Positions 7,722 to 16,873 of a DNA stretch of 64,000 nt are shown here, piece after piece (positions within the stretch are counted from its first letter, which is position 1; each line of letters opens with the position of its first letter). The position numbers and the translations under genes are program-made. Origin of the DNA: Pseudoalteromonas tunicata (lineage in GTDB: Bacteria; Pseudomonadota; Gammaproteobacteria; Enterobacterales; Alteromonadaceae); contig NZ_CP011032.1 of NCBI RefSeq assembly GCF_002310815.1, positions 1,962,001 to 2,026,000 on the forward strand. The letters are read 5' to 3'. The notes under the pieces were generated by a model. The model searched no databases. It saw only the letters and a program-made list of their open reading frames with translations, and was not told the origin of the DNA.

Positions 7722-10376
7722 GTGTTTAATTCTATTAAAGCACAAATCTATTTTATGCTAGGTTTATTAGCCTCTGCATTATTAGTACAAATTTATTTAT
7801 CGTATACGAATCAGGATTCGTTTATTTCTGGTATTGATTTAACAGAACAAGCAGTCACAAAAGTTGGTTTAGTTCGCGAAGTGGAGCGTGGTGTACTTGA
7901 TTTACAGCGCAACGTACTTATCTACAAAGAAACAGCTAATGATTCAATCATCAATCGTTTTAATACTATTTTACAAGAAATTAAACAAGGCTTAGATACC
8001 CTTGATACAATGTCATCTAATGATATTGATGCCATAAAATATCGTGATTATATTTTCCGAATGAAACAACATTTAAAAGATTATCATGATAATTTTCTTG
8101 CCGTGATTGATGGTCGCCGGCAACGTGAAATACTGTTTAATCAAAAATTATTGGTTGAGTTAGCTGAATTAGAACAGCAAGTGATTGCTTATAATGGGTT
8201 AGCAGCCCAAAATAAAAATCAGCTTTTAAACCATTTAAGTCAAAGCAGAAATATTGCACTGCTGTATCTTTTAAGCCAAGACTACGAAAATATTACTCTT
8301 TTTAATCATCATATCACGCAAGCAAGCCAGCTTGTTCAACCGACACAAGCTGAACCTCTTTTAAAACAGTTACAAATAATAAAAAATGATTTTGCGAAAT
8401 TAAGCCAAGTGACTCGGGGTTATGTTTTTCTCACCAATGTTGTAATGACAGGTTCTGCAAATGAATTTTTATATTTAAGTCAGCAGCTTAATAAGTATGT
8501 TGCGTCGCAATTATCAACAACCAATGAACAAGTTAAAGCCACTTTGACTCATGCCCAACTGCGTAACAATATCATTGCATTCATTGGTATTTTGGCGGCA
8601 ATCACCTGCGCACTCTATTTTGTTTATCGGATTATTACCCCCATCAAATCGTTAACAGAAATTTTTAGAAAATTAGCTGATGCAGAAGACATTAAAAGAA
8701 TTCCAAATCTAAAACGAGAAGATGAAATTGGTGAGTTAGCTAGAGCCGCGCATGTTTTTCAGAAAAACAATAAAAATACCATCTCTTTGTTAGCACAATC
8801 GAATCAACTTAACCAAGACTTATTGAAAGCGACCGAAAAAGCAGAACAAGCAACTGAATTTAAAAGCATATTTTTAGCAAATATGAGTCATGAAATAAGA
8901 ACTCCTATAAATGGTATTTCAGGATTAATTGATTTGTGCCTTGCAACCGAATTAACTCACCGCCAACGTGATTTTTTAGATAAGGCGGCTTATTCAACTA
9001 ATCTCCTGATGAGCCTAGTTAATGATATTTTAGACTTTTCTAAAATTGAAGCCGGTAAACTCAGTATTGAATACATTCAGTTTTCACTTGAAGCAATTAT
9101 TGATAATTTGATTGCTAATATTGCCCCGCGAAGCTACGAAAAAAACCTCCATTTAAATTGTGAAATTGCCCCAAACTTACCCAGACTTTTTATGGGAGAT
9201 CCGCTTAGGGTCAATCAAATATTATTTAACTTGTGTACTAATGCAGTCAAATTCACCTCAATTGGTAGCATAACGATCACTGTATTATTTGAAGCAATTC
9301 CTAATAACGACAAACAAATTAAATTAATTCTTAGTGTAAGCGATACAGGAGTCGGTCTAACGGAGCAACAAATCGATAATATCTTTAATGCTTTTATTCA
9401 AGCCGATGGTTCTATTAGTCGAAAATATGGTGGTACAGGCCTAGGTTTAAGCATTGTAAAACAGCTCGTTAAGCTTATGGGTGGTGAAATATCTGTTAAC
9501 TCAACCCCTGATGTCGGAAGCAGCTTTTGTGTTGAGCTGATGCTCGATGTTGTTGACCAAACAGATATATTATTCGATTGCTCAAGTTTAAAACCAAATA
9601 GTATCGTTTATTTAAACGAAGAACTTCCGTTACTGAATCAACGTTATTGCGATTATCTGCAAAGCGCATTACTACGTGCCGATAACCTCAATGCCATCGA
9701 CTTTACAGAGCATGCAGATATAAAATTTGTGCTTATAGATGTACAAGAGACGGATGATATTGAAGATATTGCACAAGTGCTGCGGAGATTAGAAAACAAA
9801 ACTGTGTCTGTTTGTTTATTATGCGAAAATAACCAAGTATCTATGTTGCAAGGGATTCAAAATGACTTTCAATTTTCATGTTTGACTGTGCCAATACTAC
9901 CCTCACAGCTAAAGAAATTATTCAGCGATGAAATAACACCATTATCATCACTAAGCAAACCACGTGAACAAACATTTGTCTTTGACTCAGAAATAATAGT
10001 GCTACTGGTCGATGACAATCATATTAATTTAATTGTTGCCAGTGAAATGCTCAAGCAATTGGGCGTAACGGTGATTATGGCCGAGAATGGTCAAATAGCG
10101 CTCGATATTGTACAAGAGACTAAAAAAATTGATCTTATCCTAATGGATATTCAAATGCCGGTAAAAGACGGCTATACGGCAACCAAAGAGTTACGTCAAC
10201 TCGGTTACAATGATCTCCTAATTTGTGGTTTGTCGGCCAATGCCATGCAGATAGATCATGATAAAGCGATTGAATGTGGTATGAATGACTATTTAACTAA
10301 ACCAATCGTAAAGGAAAAACTCGCCGCGTTACTTATTCGCTACTTCACGGTTAACAACCGGGTTTTTGAACATTAA
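7722..10376 (+). CDS. hybrid sensor histidine kinase/response regulator, TorS-like layout
   Basis: An 884-residue protein with a GTG start 8 bases after the binding-protein stop. Order: transmembrane segment (about 8-26), helical periplasmic sensor (27-283), second membrane segment (284-304), HAMP (about 300-355), HisKA with NMSHEIRTPINGI (phospho-acceptor His390), HATPase with an N box and GGTGLGLSI, a degenerate receiver-like stretch (about 615-745) and a complete receiver with VDDN, Asp809 in LMDIQMPVKDG and a conserved lysine in TKP. It ends there: no HPt or DNA-binding domain. A separate HPt protein and response regulator must be encoded elsewhere. Domain calls are firm; the signal is unknown. 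Confidence 0.88.
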   Translation: MFNSIKAQIYFMLGLLASALLVQIYLSYTNQDSFISGIDLTEQAVTKVGLVREVERGVLDLQRNVLIYKETANDSIINRFNTILQEIKQGLDTLDTMSSNDIDAIKYRDYIFRMKQHLKDYHDNFLAVIDGRRQREILFNQKLLVELAELEQQVIAYNGLAAQNKNQLLNHLSQSRNIALLYLLSQDYENITLFNHHITQASQLVQPTQAEPLLKQLQIIKNDFAKLSQVTRGYVFLTNVVMTGSANEFLYLSQQLNKYVASQLSTTNEQVKATLTHAQLRNNIIAFIGILAAITCALYFVYRIITPIKSLTEIFRKLADAEDIKRIPNLKREDEIGELARAAHVFQKNNKNTISLLAQSNQLNQDLLKATEKAEQATEFKSIFLANMSHEIRTPINGISGLIDLCLATELTHRQRDFLDKAAYSTNLLMSLVNDILDFSKIEAGKLSIEYIQFSLEAIIDNLIANIAPRSYEKNLHLNCEIAPNLPRLFMGDPLRVNQILFNLCTNAVKFTSIGSITITVLFEAIPNNDKQIKLILSVSDTGVGLTEQQIDNIFNAFIQADGSISRKYGGTGLGLSIVKQLVKLMGGEISVNSTPDVGSSFCVELMLDVVDQTDILFDCSSLKPNSIVYLNEELPLLNQRYCDYLQSALLRADNLNAIDFTEHADIKFVLIDVQETDDIEDIAQVLRRLENKTVSVCLLCENNQVSMLQGIQNDFQFSCLTVPILPSQLKKLFSDEITPLSSLSKPREQTFVFDSEIIVLLVDDNHINLIVASEMLKQLGVTVIMAENGQIALDIVQETKKIDLILMDIQMPVKDGYTATKELRQLGYNDLLICGLSANAMQIDHDKAIECGMNDYLTKPIVKEKLAALLIRYFTVNNRVFEH

Positions 10377-10509
10377 ACCAGCAATCTAAACCACCTCAAA
10401 TTTTTGGCGCTATCTTATTCTATTAATTTTGTAAAACAGGTGTGACTTAACTCGATATATCTGTTAAAAACAATTTAAAAATATGTTGTCGTAGGAATGA
10501 GGAATCCAT

Positions 10510-12186
10510 ATGTGTTCAATTTTTGGGGTGTTAGACATCAAGTCAGACCCAATCCAGTTACGTAGCCAAGCAATTGAGATGTCAAAGTTACTTAGGCATC
10601 GAGGGCCCGATTGGTCTGGAGTATATTCGTCTGAAAAAGCGATTTTAGTCCATGAAAGATTAGCAATTGTTGGTGTTACAAGTGGTGCTCAGCCACTTTA
10701 TAACCCTGAGCAAACAAACATCTTAGCGGTGAATGGTGAAATTTATAATCATAAAGAATTAGCAAAAAATCTAAAGGTTGATTTCGAGTTTCAAACTGAA
10801 TCAGACTGTGAAGTTATTTTGGCTCTTTATAAAGAAAAAGGCCCTGAGTTTTTAGATGACCTTAATGGGATTTTTGCTTTTTGTTTGTATGATGAAGAAC
10901 AAGATGCCTATTTAATTGGTCGTGATCACATCGGTATCATTCCGCTTTATACAGGTACCGATGAGCATGGCAATTTTTACGTCGCCTCAGAGTTAAAAGC
11001 GTTATCACCAATCTGTAACCATATTAAAGAGTTTCCACCAGGTCATTACTTGTGGAGTCAAGATGGTGAATTACGCCCCTATTACCAGCGTGACTGGACC
11101 AGCTTTGACGCTGTCAAAGACAATAGCGCCACTGCTCAAGACGTTAAAGTTGCTTTAGAGGCCGCGGTTAAACGTCAATTAATGTGTGATGTTCCATACG
11201 GGGTATTGCTTTCGGGCGGCTTAGACTCGTCAGTTATTTCAGCTATCACCCAACGTTTTGCCGCTAAACGCATCGAAGATAATGATAATTCGAATGCTTG
11301 GTGGCCTCAGCTTCACTCTTTTTCTGTCGGGCTTGCAGGTTCTCCTGATTTAGCGGCGGCACAAAAAGTTGCAGATATGATTGGTACCGTGCACCACCCA
11401 ATTATTTTTACAGTACAACAAGGAATTGATGCGTTAAAAGAGGTGATTTATCATTTAGAAACTTATGACGTCACCACTATTCGCGCTTCTACGCCAATGT
11501 ATTTAATGGCGCGCCAGATAAAAGCGATGGGAATTAAAATGGTTCTTTCTGGTGAAGGTGCCGATGAGCTATTTGGTGGTTATTTGTATTTTCATAAAGC
11601 GCCTGATGAAAAAGAGTTTCATGAAGAGCTAAATAGAAAAGTCTCAAAACTGCATTTATTTGATTGTTTACGCGCCAATAAATCTATGGCCGCTTGGGGT
11701 GTTGAAGCCCGGGTTCCATTTTTAGACAAAGAGTTTGTCGATGTCGCAATGCGCGTCAACCCAATTGCTAAAATGTGCGGTAAAAATGGCAAAATTGAAA
11801 AGCATATTTTACGTCAAGCCTTTGAAGGTTATTTACCTCATGAAGTATTGTGGCGTCAAAAAGAGCAGTTCTCTGATGGTGTCGGCTACAGCTGGATAGA
11901 TTCTCTAAAAGAATATGTCGCTGAGCAAGTGACCGATCAGATGCTTGCATCGGCTGCATTTAAATTTCCAATCAATACACCTGACAGCAAAGAAGCTTAT
12001 TTCTATCGTTGTATCTTTGCAGAACATTTCCCAGGTGATGCAGCTGCATTGTGTGTACCTTTTGGTAAATCAGTCGCCTGTTCAACACCACAAGCTCTGG
12101 CTTGGGATGCGTCTTTTGCCAATAATGCAGACCCTTCTGGTCGAGCTGCTGGTGTTCATAATGATGCTTATAACAAAACAAAATAG
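10510..12186 (+). CDS. asnB: asparagine synthetase B (glutamine-hydrolysing)
   Basis: A 558-residue enzyme, close to the 554 of E. coli AsnB. Met1 is followed by Cys2 (MCSIFGV), the glutaminase nucleophile exposed after Met removal. HRGPDWSG and VNGEIYNH are glutaminase-domain motifs, and the synthetase domain has the ATP pyrophosphatase loop LLSGGLDSS near residue 236. It makes asparagine from aspartate, glutamine and ATP in the cytoplasm. GAGGAA lies 6 bases before the ATG; a 133-base gap separates it from the kinase gene, so it probably has its own promoter. A strong terminator follows. Confidence 0.96.
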   Translation: MCSIFGVLDIKSDPIQLRSQAIEMSKLLRHRGPDWSGVYSSEKAILVHERLAIVGVTSGAQPLYNPEQTNILAVNGEIYNHKELAKNLKVDFEFQTESDCEVILALYKEKGPEFLDDLNGIFAFCLYDEEQDAYLIGRDHIGIIPLYTGTDEHGNFYVASELKALSPICNHIKEFPPGHYLWSQDGELRPYYQRDWTSFDAVKDNSATAQDVKVALEAAVKRQLMCDVPYGVLLSGGLDSSVISAITQRFAAKRIEDNDNSNAWWPQLHSFSVGLAGSPDLAAAQKVADMIGTVHHPIIFTVQQGIDALKEVIYHLETYDVTTIRASTPMYLMARQIKAMGIKMVLSGEGADELFGGYLYFHKAPDEKEFHEELNRKVSKLHLFDCLRANKSMAAWGVEARVPFLDKEFVDVAMRVNPIAKMCGKNGKIEKHILRQAFEGYLPHEVLWRQKEQFSDGVGYSWIDSLKEYVAEQVTDQMLASAAFKFPINTPDSKEAYFYRCIFAEHFPGDAAALCVPFGKSVACSTPQALAWDASFANNADPSGRAAGVHNDAYNKTK

Positions 12187-12191
12187 TTACA

Positions 12192-12224
12192 AAAAAGCCA
12201 ATTGATTACTCAATTGGCTTTTTT
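12192..12224. terminator. Rho-independent terminator after asnB
   Basis: A near-perfect inverted repeat (AAAAAGCCAATTGA / TCAATTGGCTTTTT) with a 4-base loop and T-rich ends on both strands, six bases after the asnB stop. It can also end leftward transcription coming from trhO. Confidence 0.88.
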
Positions 12225-12281
12225 ATTAAGCTTGATTACACCATCAAACATAATTTAAATTTCTACTACTGTATTTAATCT

Positions 12282-13268
12282 CTAAGCTGATTTTTTACGT
12301 TGTAGGTCTTTCTTTTGCTGTTTTTCTTCTTTACGTTGTTTTAATGCCACTTGAGCTTCATGGCCAATGTGACCTTCACCACGTACCTTAGCAAGTTCAA
12401 CTTGCTTTTGACGTTCAGCAAAACGTAATTTTTGCTCTTCAGATAATGCATCATGGCAATGTAAACACGATACCCCTTCCATGTAGCTTGCTAATTGTTT
12501 TTCGTCTTCAGTGATAGGCATACGACAAGCATGACATTGATCATAGCTACCTTTTTGTAAATCATGATCAACCGCAACACGGTTATCAAAAACAAAACAC
12601 TCACCTTGCCACATGGTTTGCTCTTTAGGCACTTCTTCAAGGTATTTTAAAATACCACCTTCAAGGTGATACACTTCATCAAACCCCTGCTCTTTCATAT
12701 AGGCCGTTGATTTTTCACAGCGGATCCCACCAGTGCAAAACATCGCCACTTTTTTATGTTTTTGTGGATCAAGATTTTCTTTTGCCCAGGCTGGAAATTC
12801 TCTAAAAGTTTTTGTTTTTGGATCTACCGCATTTTGAAATGTACCGATTTCTATTTCATAATCGTTTCGAGTATCAATTAAAATAACTTCTGGATCTGAG
12901 ATTAATGCGTTCCAATCCTCAGGTTTGACATAACTTCCGACGACTTTTAACGGATCAATGCCTTCAACACCCATAGTGACGATTTCTTTTTTCAGTTTGA
13001 CTTTAGTACGGTAAAACGGACATGTTTCATCAAATGATTCTTTTGTCACAATATTTTTTAAATTATCTTGGTTATCTAACCATGTTAAAACCGCATCAAT
13101 ACCAGCACGTAAACCTGAAATTGTGCCATTGATCCCTTCGGAAGCTAGTAACAAAGTGCCTCTTACTTCATTTTGTTCCATCACATCATGAAGCGGTTGA
13201 CGTAATAACTCGAAGTTTGGTAAAGCTGTGAATTTGTATAGAGCACAGACAACAAATTGTGAAGACAT
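12282..13268 (-). CDS. trhO: tRNA uridine(34) hydroxylase TrhO (rhodanese-domain protein, YceA family)
   Basis: A 328-residue protein with an N-terminal acylphosphatase-like domain, a central rhodanese domain with the loop [14 protein letters not shown] (Cys178 and Cys184) and a C-terminal part with paired cysteines (CHACR and CLHCH) that may bind zinc, ending in a Lys/Gln-rich tail. E. coli TrhO (350 residues) introduces 5-hydroxyuridine at the wobble position of several tRNAs in an oxygen-dependent reaction. Single gene, divergent from the helicase at 13452. Confidence 0.9.
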   Translation of the reverse strand: MSSQFVVCALYKFTALPNFELLRQPLHDVMEQNEVRGTLLLASEGINGTISGLRAGIDAVLTWLDNQDNLKNIVTKESFDETCPFYRTKVKLKKEIVTMGVEGIDPLKVVGSYVKPEDWNALISDPEVILIDTRNDYEIEIGTFQNAVDPKTKTFREFPAWAKENLDPQKHKKVAMFCTGGIRCEKSTAYMKEQGFDEVYHLEGGILKYLEEVPKEQTMWQGECFVFDNRVAVDHDLQKGSYDQCHACRMPITEDEKQLASYMEGVSCLHCHDALSEEQKLRFAERQKQVELAKVRGEGHIGHEAQVALKQRKEEKQQKKDLQRKKSA

Positions 13269-13451
13269 AATAACCTACTTAGTTTGCATTTTTTGGAATT
13301 AACCGAAACCGAATCGTAAATCCGGCGCATTGAGGGCGCATATTCTACCTAAGTCAGGCTAAAACGCAAAAAATTCTAATTAAGCTGTGAGCTGCTATGA
13401 TGTTAATGTACAATATCGCGCTTTTTGTTTGATTTATTTTGGAGTTCTATT

Positions 13452-14774
13452 TTGTTATTTGAAGAGTTTGGCATTGATAAACGATTGTTAACGCAATTAG
13501 CACATCAAGGAATTACTTCCCCGACCGATGTACAGCAGCAGGCAATACCTGTTGCACTTTCAGGCCAAGATTTATTTGTTCAATCAAAAACAGGTTCAGG
13601 TAAAACGCTTGCCTTTTTAGTCCCTGCTCTTCAACGAATAATTAAACAAAAACCGTTGAGTAAACGTGATCCACGTGCTGTGATCATAACTCCAACTCGT
13701 GAACTTGCTAATCAAGTGTTTGCACAATTGCGTTTATTGGTGGCGGGTTCAAACATTGTCGCCACGAAAATTTTAGGTGGTGATAATTTTAATGACCAAA
13801 TTAAAGCGCTAAAAAAAGATCCTCATGTCATTGTCGCCACTCCTGGGCGCTTGGCTGATCACATAAAACAAAAATCATGTTTTTTAGCGGGGCTTGAGCT
13901 TTTGATCATAGATGAAGCAGACCGCATCATGGATCTTGGTTTTAAAGCTGAAATTGATTTAATTAATACCGAAGCTAATCATCGTTTACGTCAAACGTTA
14001 TTGTTTTCGGCTACGCTTGAGCACAGCCAAATAGATGCTTTAAGTCGTAACTTATTAAAATCACCGAAAAAAGTAACGTTAAGTCAATCAAATGAAGAGC
14101 ATACTGATATTACTCAGAATATGTTTTTTGCTGATAACTTGCTGCATAAAGAAGCGCTGTTGGCGCACTTTTTATCGAAGCCAAATATTGGTCAATGCAT
14201 CGTATTTACTGCAACTCGTGAAGATACTTACCGCTTAAGCGAGTTAATTTCTGGTAAAGGTCTTAGCTCTCAAGCGCTTGCGGGTGATATGCCTCAAAGC
14301 AAACGTTTATCGATTATGGATAGTTTTAGTCGCGGTCAATCTCAAGTATTAATCACCACGGATATCGCGTCACGGGGTTTAGACTTACTCAATGTAACTC
14401 ATGTTATTAATTTTGATTTGCCAAAACAAGCAGAAGAATATGTGCACCGTATTGGTCGCACAGGCCGAGCTGGTTTTAAAGGTCATGCGATTTCATTTGT
14501 CGGACCAAAAGATTGGGATAGTTTTGTCGCAATTAAAGCCTTCTTACAACATGAAATAACCTTCTTAACTGTTGATGGACTAGCTGCAAAATTTAAAGGT
14601 ATTAAAACGCCTAAACTAGGTGAAAAACAAATTGCCAACAAAGTAGCGGCACCAAAAAAATCCATTGCTCCAAAACGTACAATAAAACCAGCTGTCAAGA
14701 AAGCCATAGCACAACCTTTTGATATAGATGGCCATGCCCCACTACGTCGCAAACCAAAATCGGAGAATATTTAA
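13452..14774 (+). CDS. DEAD-box ATP-dependent RNA helicase (RhlE-like)
   Basis: The TTG at 13452 is taken as start because GGAG lies 7 bases upstream and the protein then begins MLFEEFGI like its relatives; an earlier TTG at 13425 lacks such a site. The 440 residues contain all helicase motifs: Q motif (GITSPTDVQQQAIP), Walker A SKTGSGKT, PTRELANQ, TPGR, DEAD, SAT, and RGLD with HRIGRTGR in the second RecA domain. A lysine-rich tail (about 385-440) may hold RNA. It probably remodels mRNA or rRNA. The stop overlaps the next start by one base (TAATG). Confidence 0.9.
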   Translation: MLFEEFGIDKRLLTQLAHQGITSPTDVQQQAIPVALSGQDLFVQSKTGSGKTLAFLVPALQRIIKQKPLSKRDPRAVIITPTRELANQVFAQLRLLVAGSNIVATKILGGDNFNDQIKALKKDPHVIVATPGRLADHIKQKSCFLAGLELLIIDEADRIMDLGFKAEIDLINTEANHRLRQTLLFSATLEHSQIDALSRNLLKSPKKVTLSQSNEEHTDITQNMFFADNLLHKEALLAHFLSKPNIGQCIVFTATREDTYRLSELISGKGLSSQALAGDMPQSKRLSIMDSFSRGQSQVLITTDIASRGLDLLNVTHVINFDLPKQAEEYVHRIGRTGRAGFKGHAISFVGPKDWDSFVAIKAFLQHEITFLTVDGLAAKFKGIKTPKLGEKQIANKVAAPKKSIAPKRTIKPAVKKAIAQPFDIDGHAPLRRKPKSENI

Positions 14775-15604
14775 TGCCATCTTTAGGAAAGTTTAATTCA
14801 CTCACCATTACTGAACTTGCCCCTGAAGGTGCATATCTTGATGGTTTAGAATTAGGTGAAGTATTTTTACCTCATGCCGAAGTCCCAGCTGATGCATCAG
14901 CAAACTCTATCATTTCAGTATTTGTTTACCTGGATTCAAAAGGTGTAGCAACGGCAACAACCAAACAACCTCATGCACAAGTTGGCGACTTTTGTTTGTT
15001 ACGCGTGAAAGAAATAAATTCTACTGGAGCATTTGTTGATATCGGTATTGATAAAGATTTATTAGTCCCGTTTAATGAGCAAGGTCCAAAATTAGAGCAA
15101 GGCCGCTCATACCTGATACATTTTTATTTAGATAAAGCCAGTGGCAGAATGTGTGGCTCAACAAAATTAAATAAATTTTTAGACAAAACGCCTGCTAATT
15201 ATATTCCATTACAAGAAGTTGATTTGATCATCGCCGGTAAAACTGATTTAGGTTATAAAACAGTTGTAAATCAGAGCCATTGGGGAATTATTTATCATGA
15301 TCAAGTTTTTCGTCCATTATTCCCGGGTCAAAAATTTAAAGGTTTTGTGCGAAAAATTCGTGAGGACAATAAGCTCGATATCACTCTAGAAAAACCAGGA
15401 ATGGAAAAGATAGACTCGCTCTCTCAGAAGATTTTAGATGAATTGAATAAGCAAAATGGTTTTTTAGCGTTAGGTGATAAATCTGATCCCGAAAAAATTA
15501 AAAAGTTGTTTGCTACCAGTAAAGCTAATTATAAAAAAGCAATTGGTGGTTTGTATAAACAAGGTCTTATTGAAATTGAAGCTACACATATTTCTCTAAA
15601 GTAA
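14774..15604 (+). CDS. CvfB/YitL-family S1-like RNA-binding protein
   Basis: A 276-residue protein of the CvfB family, with tandem OB/S1-like domains and a C-terminal winged helix (about 210-276, ending YKKAIGGLYKQGLIEI). GDFCLLRVKEINSTGAFVDIG is a typical S1 strand pattern. In Staphylococcus CvfB is an RNA-binding regulator; in proteobacteria the role is not established. The ATG shares one base with the helicase stop, which suggests coupled translation and a shared RNA-related task. A terminator follows. Confidence 0.82.
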   Translation: MPSLGKFNSLTITELAPEGAYLDGLELGEVFLPHAEVPADASANSIISVFVYLDSKGVATATTKQPHAQVGDFCLLRVKEINSTGAFVDIGIDKDLLVPFNEQGPKLEQGRSYLIHFYLDKASGRMCGSTKLNKFLDKTPANYIPLQEVDLIIAGKTDLGYKTVVNQSHWGIIYHDQVFRPLFPGQKFKGFVRKIREDNKLDITLEKPGMEKIDSLSQKILDELNKQNGFLALGDKSDPEKIKKLFATSKANYKKAIGGLYKQGLIEIEATHISLK

Positions 15605-15621
15605 GTTGTTTAAAACCATTA

Positions 15622-15651
15622 AAAAAAGGAGAGCATTAGCTCTCCTTTTTT
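15622..15651. terminator. Rho-independent terminator after the cvfB-like gene
   Basis: AAAAAGGAGAGC and GCTCTCCTTTTT pair around an ATTA loop. It lies between the rightward helicase unit and the leftward gene ending at 15686 and can work in both directions. Confidence 0.88.
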
Positions 15652-15685
15652 GTTTTGATTTAAAAAATTTAGTTAAACCTTTATG

Positions 15686-16075
15686 TTATAAAAAAGTCGC
15701 ACTAATGTTCGCTAAATCAATCGGTAAAATACATCGCTGGTAGCGCTTTGCATAATCCATAAATTCGCTCTTACTCGATAACTCGATTGGTGCAAGACGA
15801 AATACTTTGTCTAAACATTCTTGATTAAAACTTTGATAATAAGAAAGACACTCTTCCTTCGTTGAACCTTGATTAAGCAACTGCTCTTGCGCTTCATTGC
15901 AACTGACTTGTAATTTTAACGATAACGCATTTTTTATCTCAAGGGTATTTACCTTGGTTGAATCAAGCTTTTGCAATAATAAACTATATTGCTCTTTGGC
16001 TTGTTCTATTTTCATTTCTTGATAGTAAAGGTAACTGGCGATTGAAATTGCAACTAAGGCTAAAACATACTTCAT
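15686..16075 (-). CDS. small membrane-anchored hypothetical protein with four cysteines
   Basis: I do not recognise this 129-residue protein. Residues 3-18 are a hydrophobic signal anchor or signal peptide, followed by a predicted coiled-coil-like helix (19-55) and a domain with Cys59, Cys76, Cys87 and Cys115 that could form two disulfides in the periplasm. The ATG has no Shine-Dalgarno sequence; instead a 51-base inverted repeat ends one base before it. It is downstream of pyrF in the same direction, separated by 86 bases. The frame is real by length and composition but function is unknown. Confidence 0.65.
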   Translation of the reverse strand: MKYVLALVAISIASYLYYQEMKIEQAKEQYSLLLQKLDSTKVNTLEIKNALSLKLQVSCNEAQEQLLNQGSTKEECLSYYQSFNQECLDKVFRLAPIELSSKSEFMDYAKRYQRCILPIDLANISATFL

Positions 16076-16076
16076 A

Positions 16077-16127
16077 ATATGGCACTACATAATTATTGTT
16101 TTTATATTAATAATTATTGTGCCATAT
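16077..16127. repeat. Long two-part inverted repeat between pyrF and the small membrane-protein gene
   Basis: ATATGGCAC (16077-16085) and ATAATTATT (16089-16097) are perfectly mirrored by AATAATTAT (16109-16117) and GTGCCATAT (16119-16127), giving 18 paired bases, a small internal loop and an 11-base apical loop. No T run follows on the minus strand, so a standard terminator is unlikely; it ends one base before the start codon at 16075. It could be an RNA structure controlling translation, an operator, or a remnant small repeat element. Confidence 0.7.
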
Positions 16128-16161
16128 TTAATGACAAAAACTAACTAAAAAATTAAGAAAT

Positions 16162-16863
16162 TTAAAGAGATAAATTTATTGCAGCCAGTGCAGCAACTGG
16201 ATCTTCTGCTTGAGTTATTGGCCGACCTATCACAAGGTAGTCACTTCCATTTTCAAGTGCTAATTTAGGTGTCATTATTCTTTTTTGATCACCAATTTCA
16301 CTTCCTTGCGGTCTGATCCCTGGGGTTATTAATTTGAAATTCTTTCCAAATTTATCTTTTAAACTACTCGCTTCTTGTGCTGAGCAAACTACACCGTCTA
16401 ATCCCGATTGTTTAGCAAGTGTTGCCAAATATAAAACTTGCTCTTGAGGACTTTTAGTTACACCTAATCGAGATAATTCATCAGCATCCATACTCGTTAA
16501 AACCGTTACGGCAATAAGTAATGGTGCTTTTTCACCAAATGGCAGTAATGCTTCTTTTGCCTTTATCATCATTTCAGGCCCGCCACTTGCGTGAACATTA
16601 ACCATCCAGACACCCATCTTAGCAGCAGCGACTACCGCTTTAGCAACAGTATTTGGAATATCGTGGAATTTTAAATCTAAAAAAACATCAAAATCTTTAG
16701 CTATCAGCTTTTTAACAAACTCAGGGCCGAAATAGGTGAACATTTCTTTGCCAACTTTTAAGCGACAATCTTGAGGTGATAATTGATTCACGAAGTTCAA
16801 CGCAGCTTCTTCATCATCAAAATCAAGCGCTATTAATACTTTTGGATCATTTAAGTGTGACAT
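16162..16863 (-). CDS. pyrF: orotidine 5'-phosphate decarboxylase
   Basis: A 233-residue enzyme matching E. coli PyrF in length. The active-site DLKFHD motif (Asp63, Lys65, Asp68) is intact and the phosphate-binding end (TPGIRP and LVIGRPI) is present. It makes UMP from orotidine monophosphate, the last step of pyrimidine synthesis. It is the distal gene of the lapA-lapB-pyrF run, starting 10 bases after lapB, the order known from E. coli. Confidence 0.96.
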   Translation of the reverse strand: MSHLNDPKVLIALDFDDEEAALNFVNQLSPQDCRLKVGKEMFTYFGPEFVKKLIAKDFDVFLDLKFHDIPNTVAKAVVAAAKMGVWMVNVHASGGPEMMIKAKEALLPFGEKAPLLIAVTVLTSMDADELSRLGVTKSPQEQVLYLATLAKQSGLDGVVCSAQEASSLKDKFGKNFKLITPGIRPQGSEIGDQKRIMTPKLALENGSDYLVIGRPITQAEDPVAALAAINLSL

Positions 16864-16873
16864 AACTTACCTA

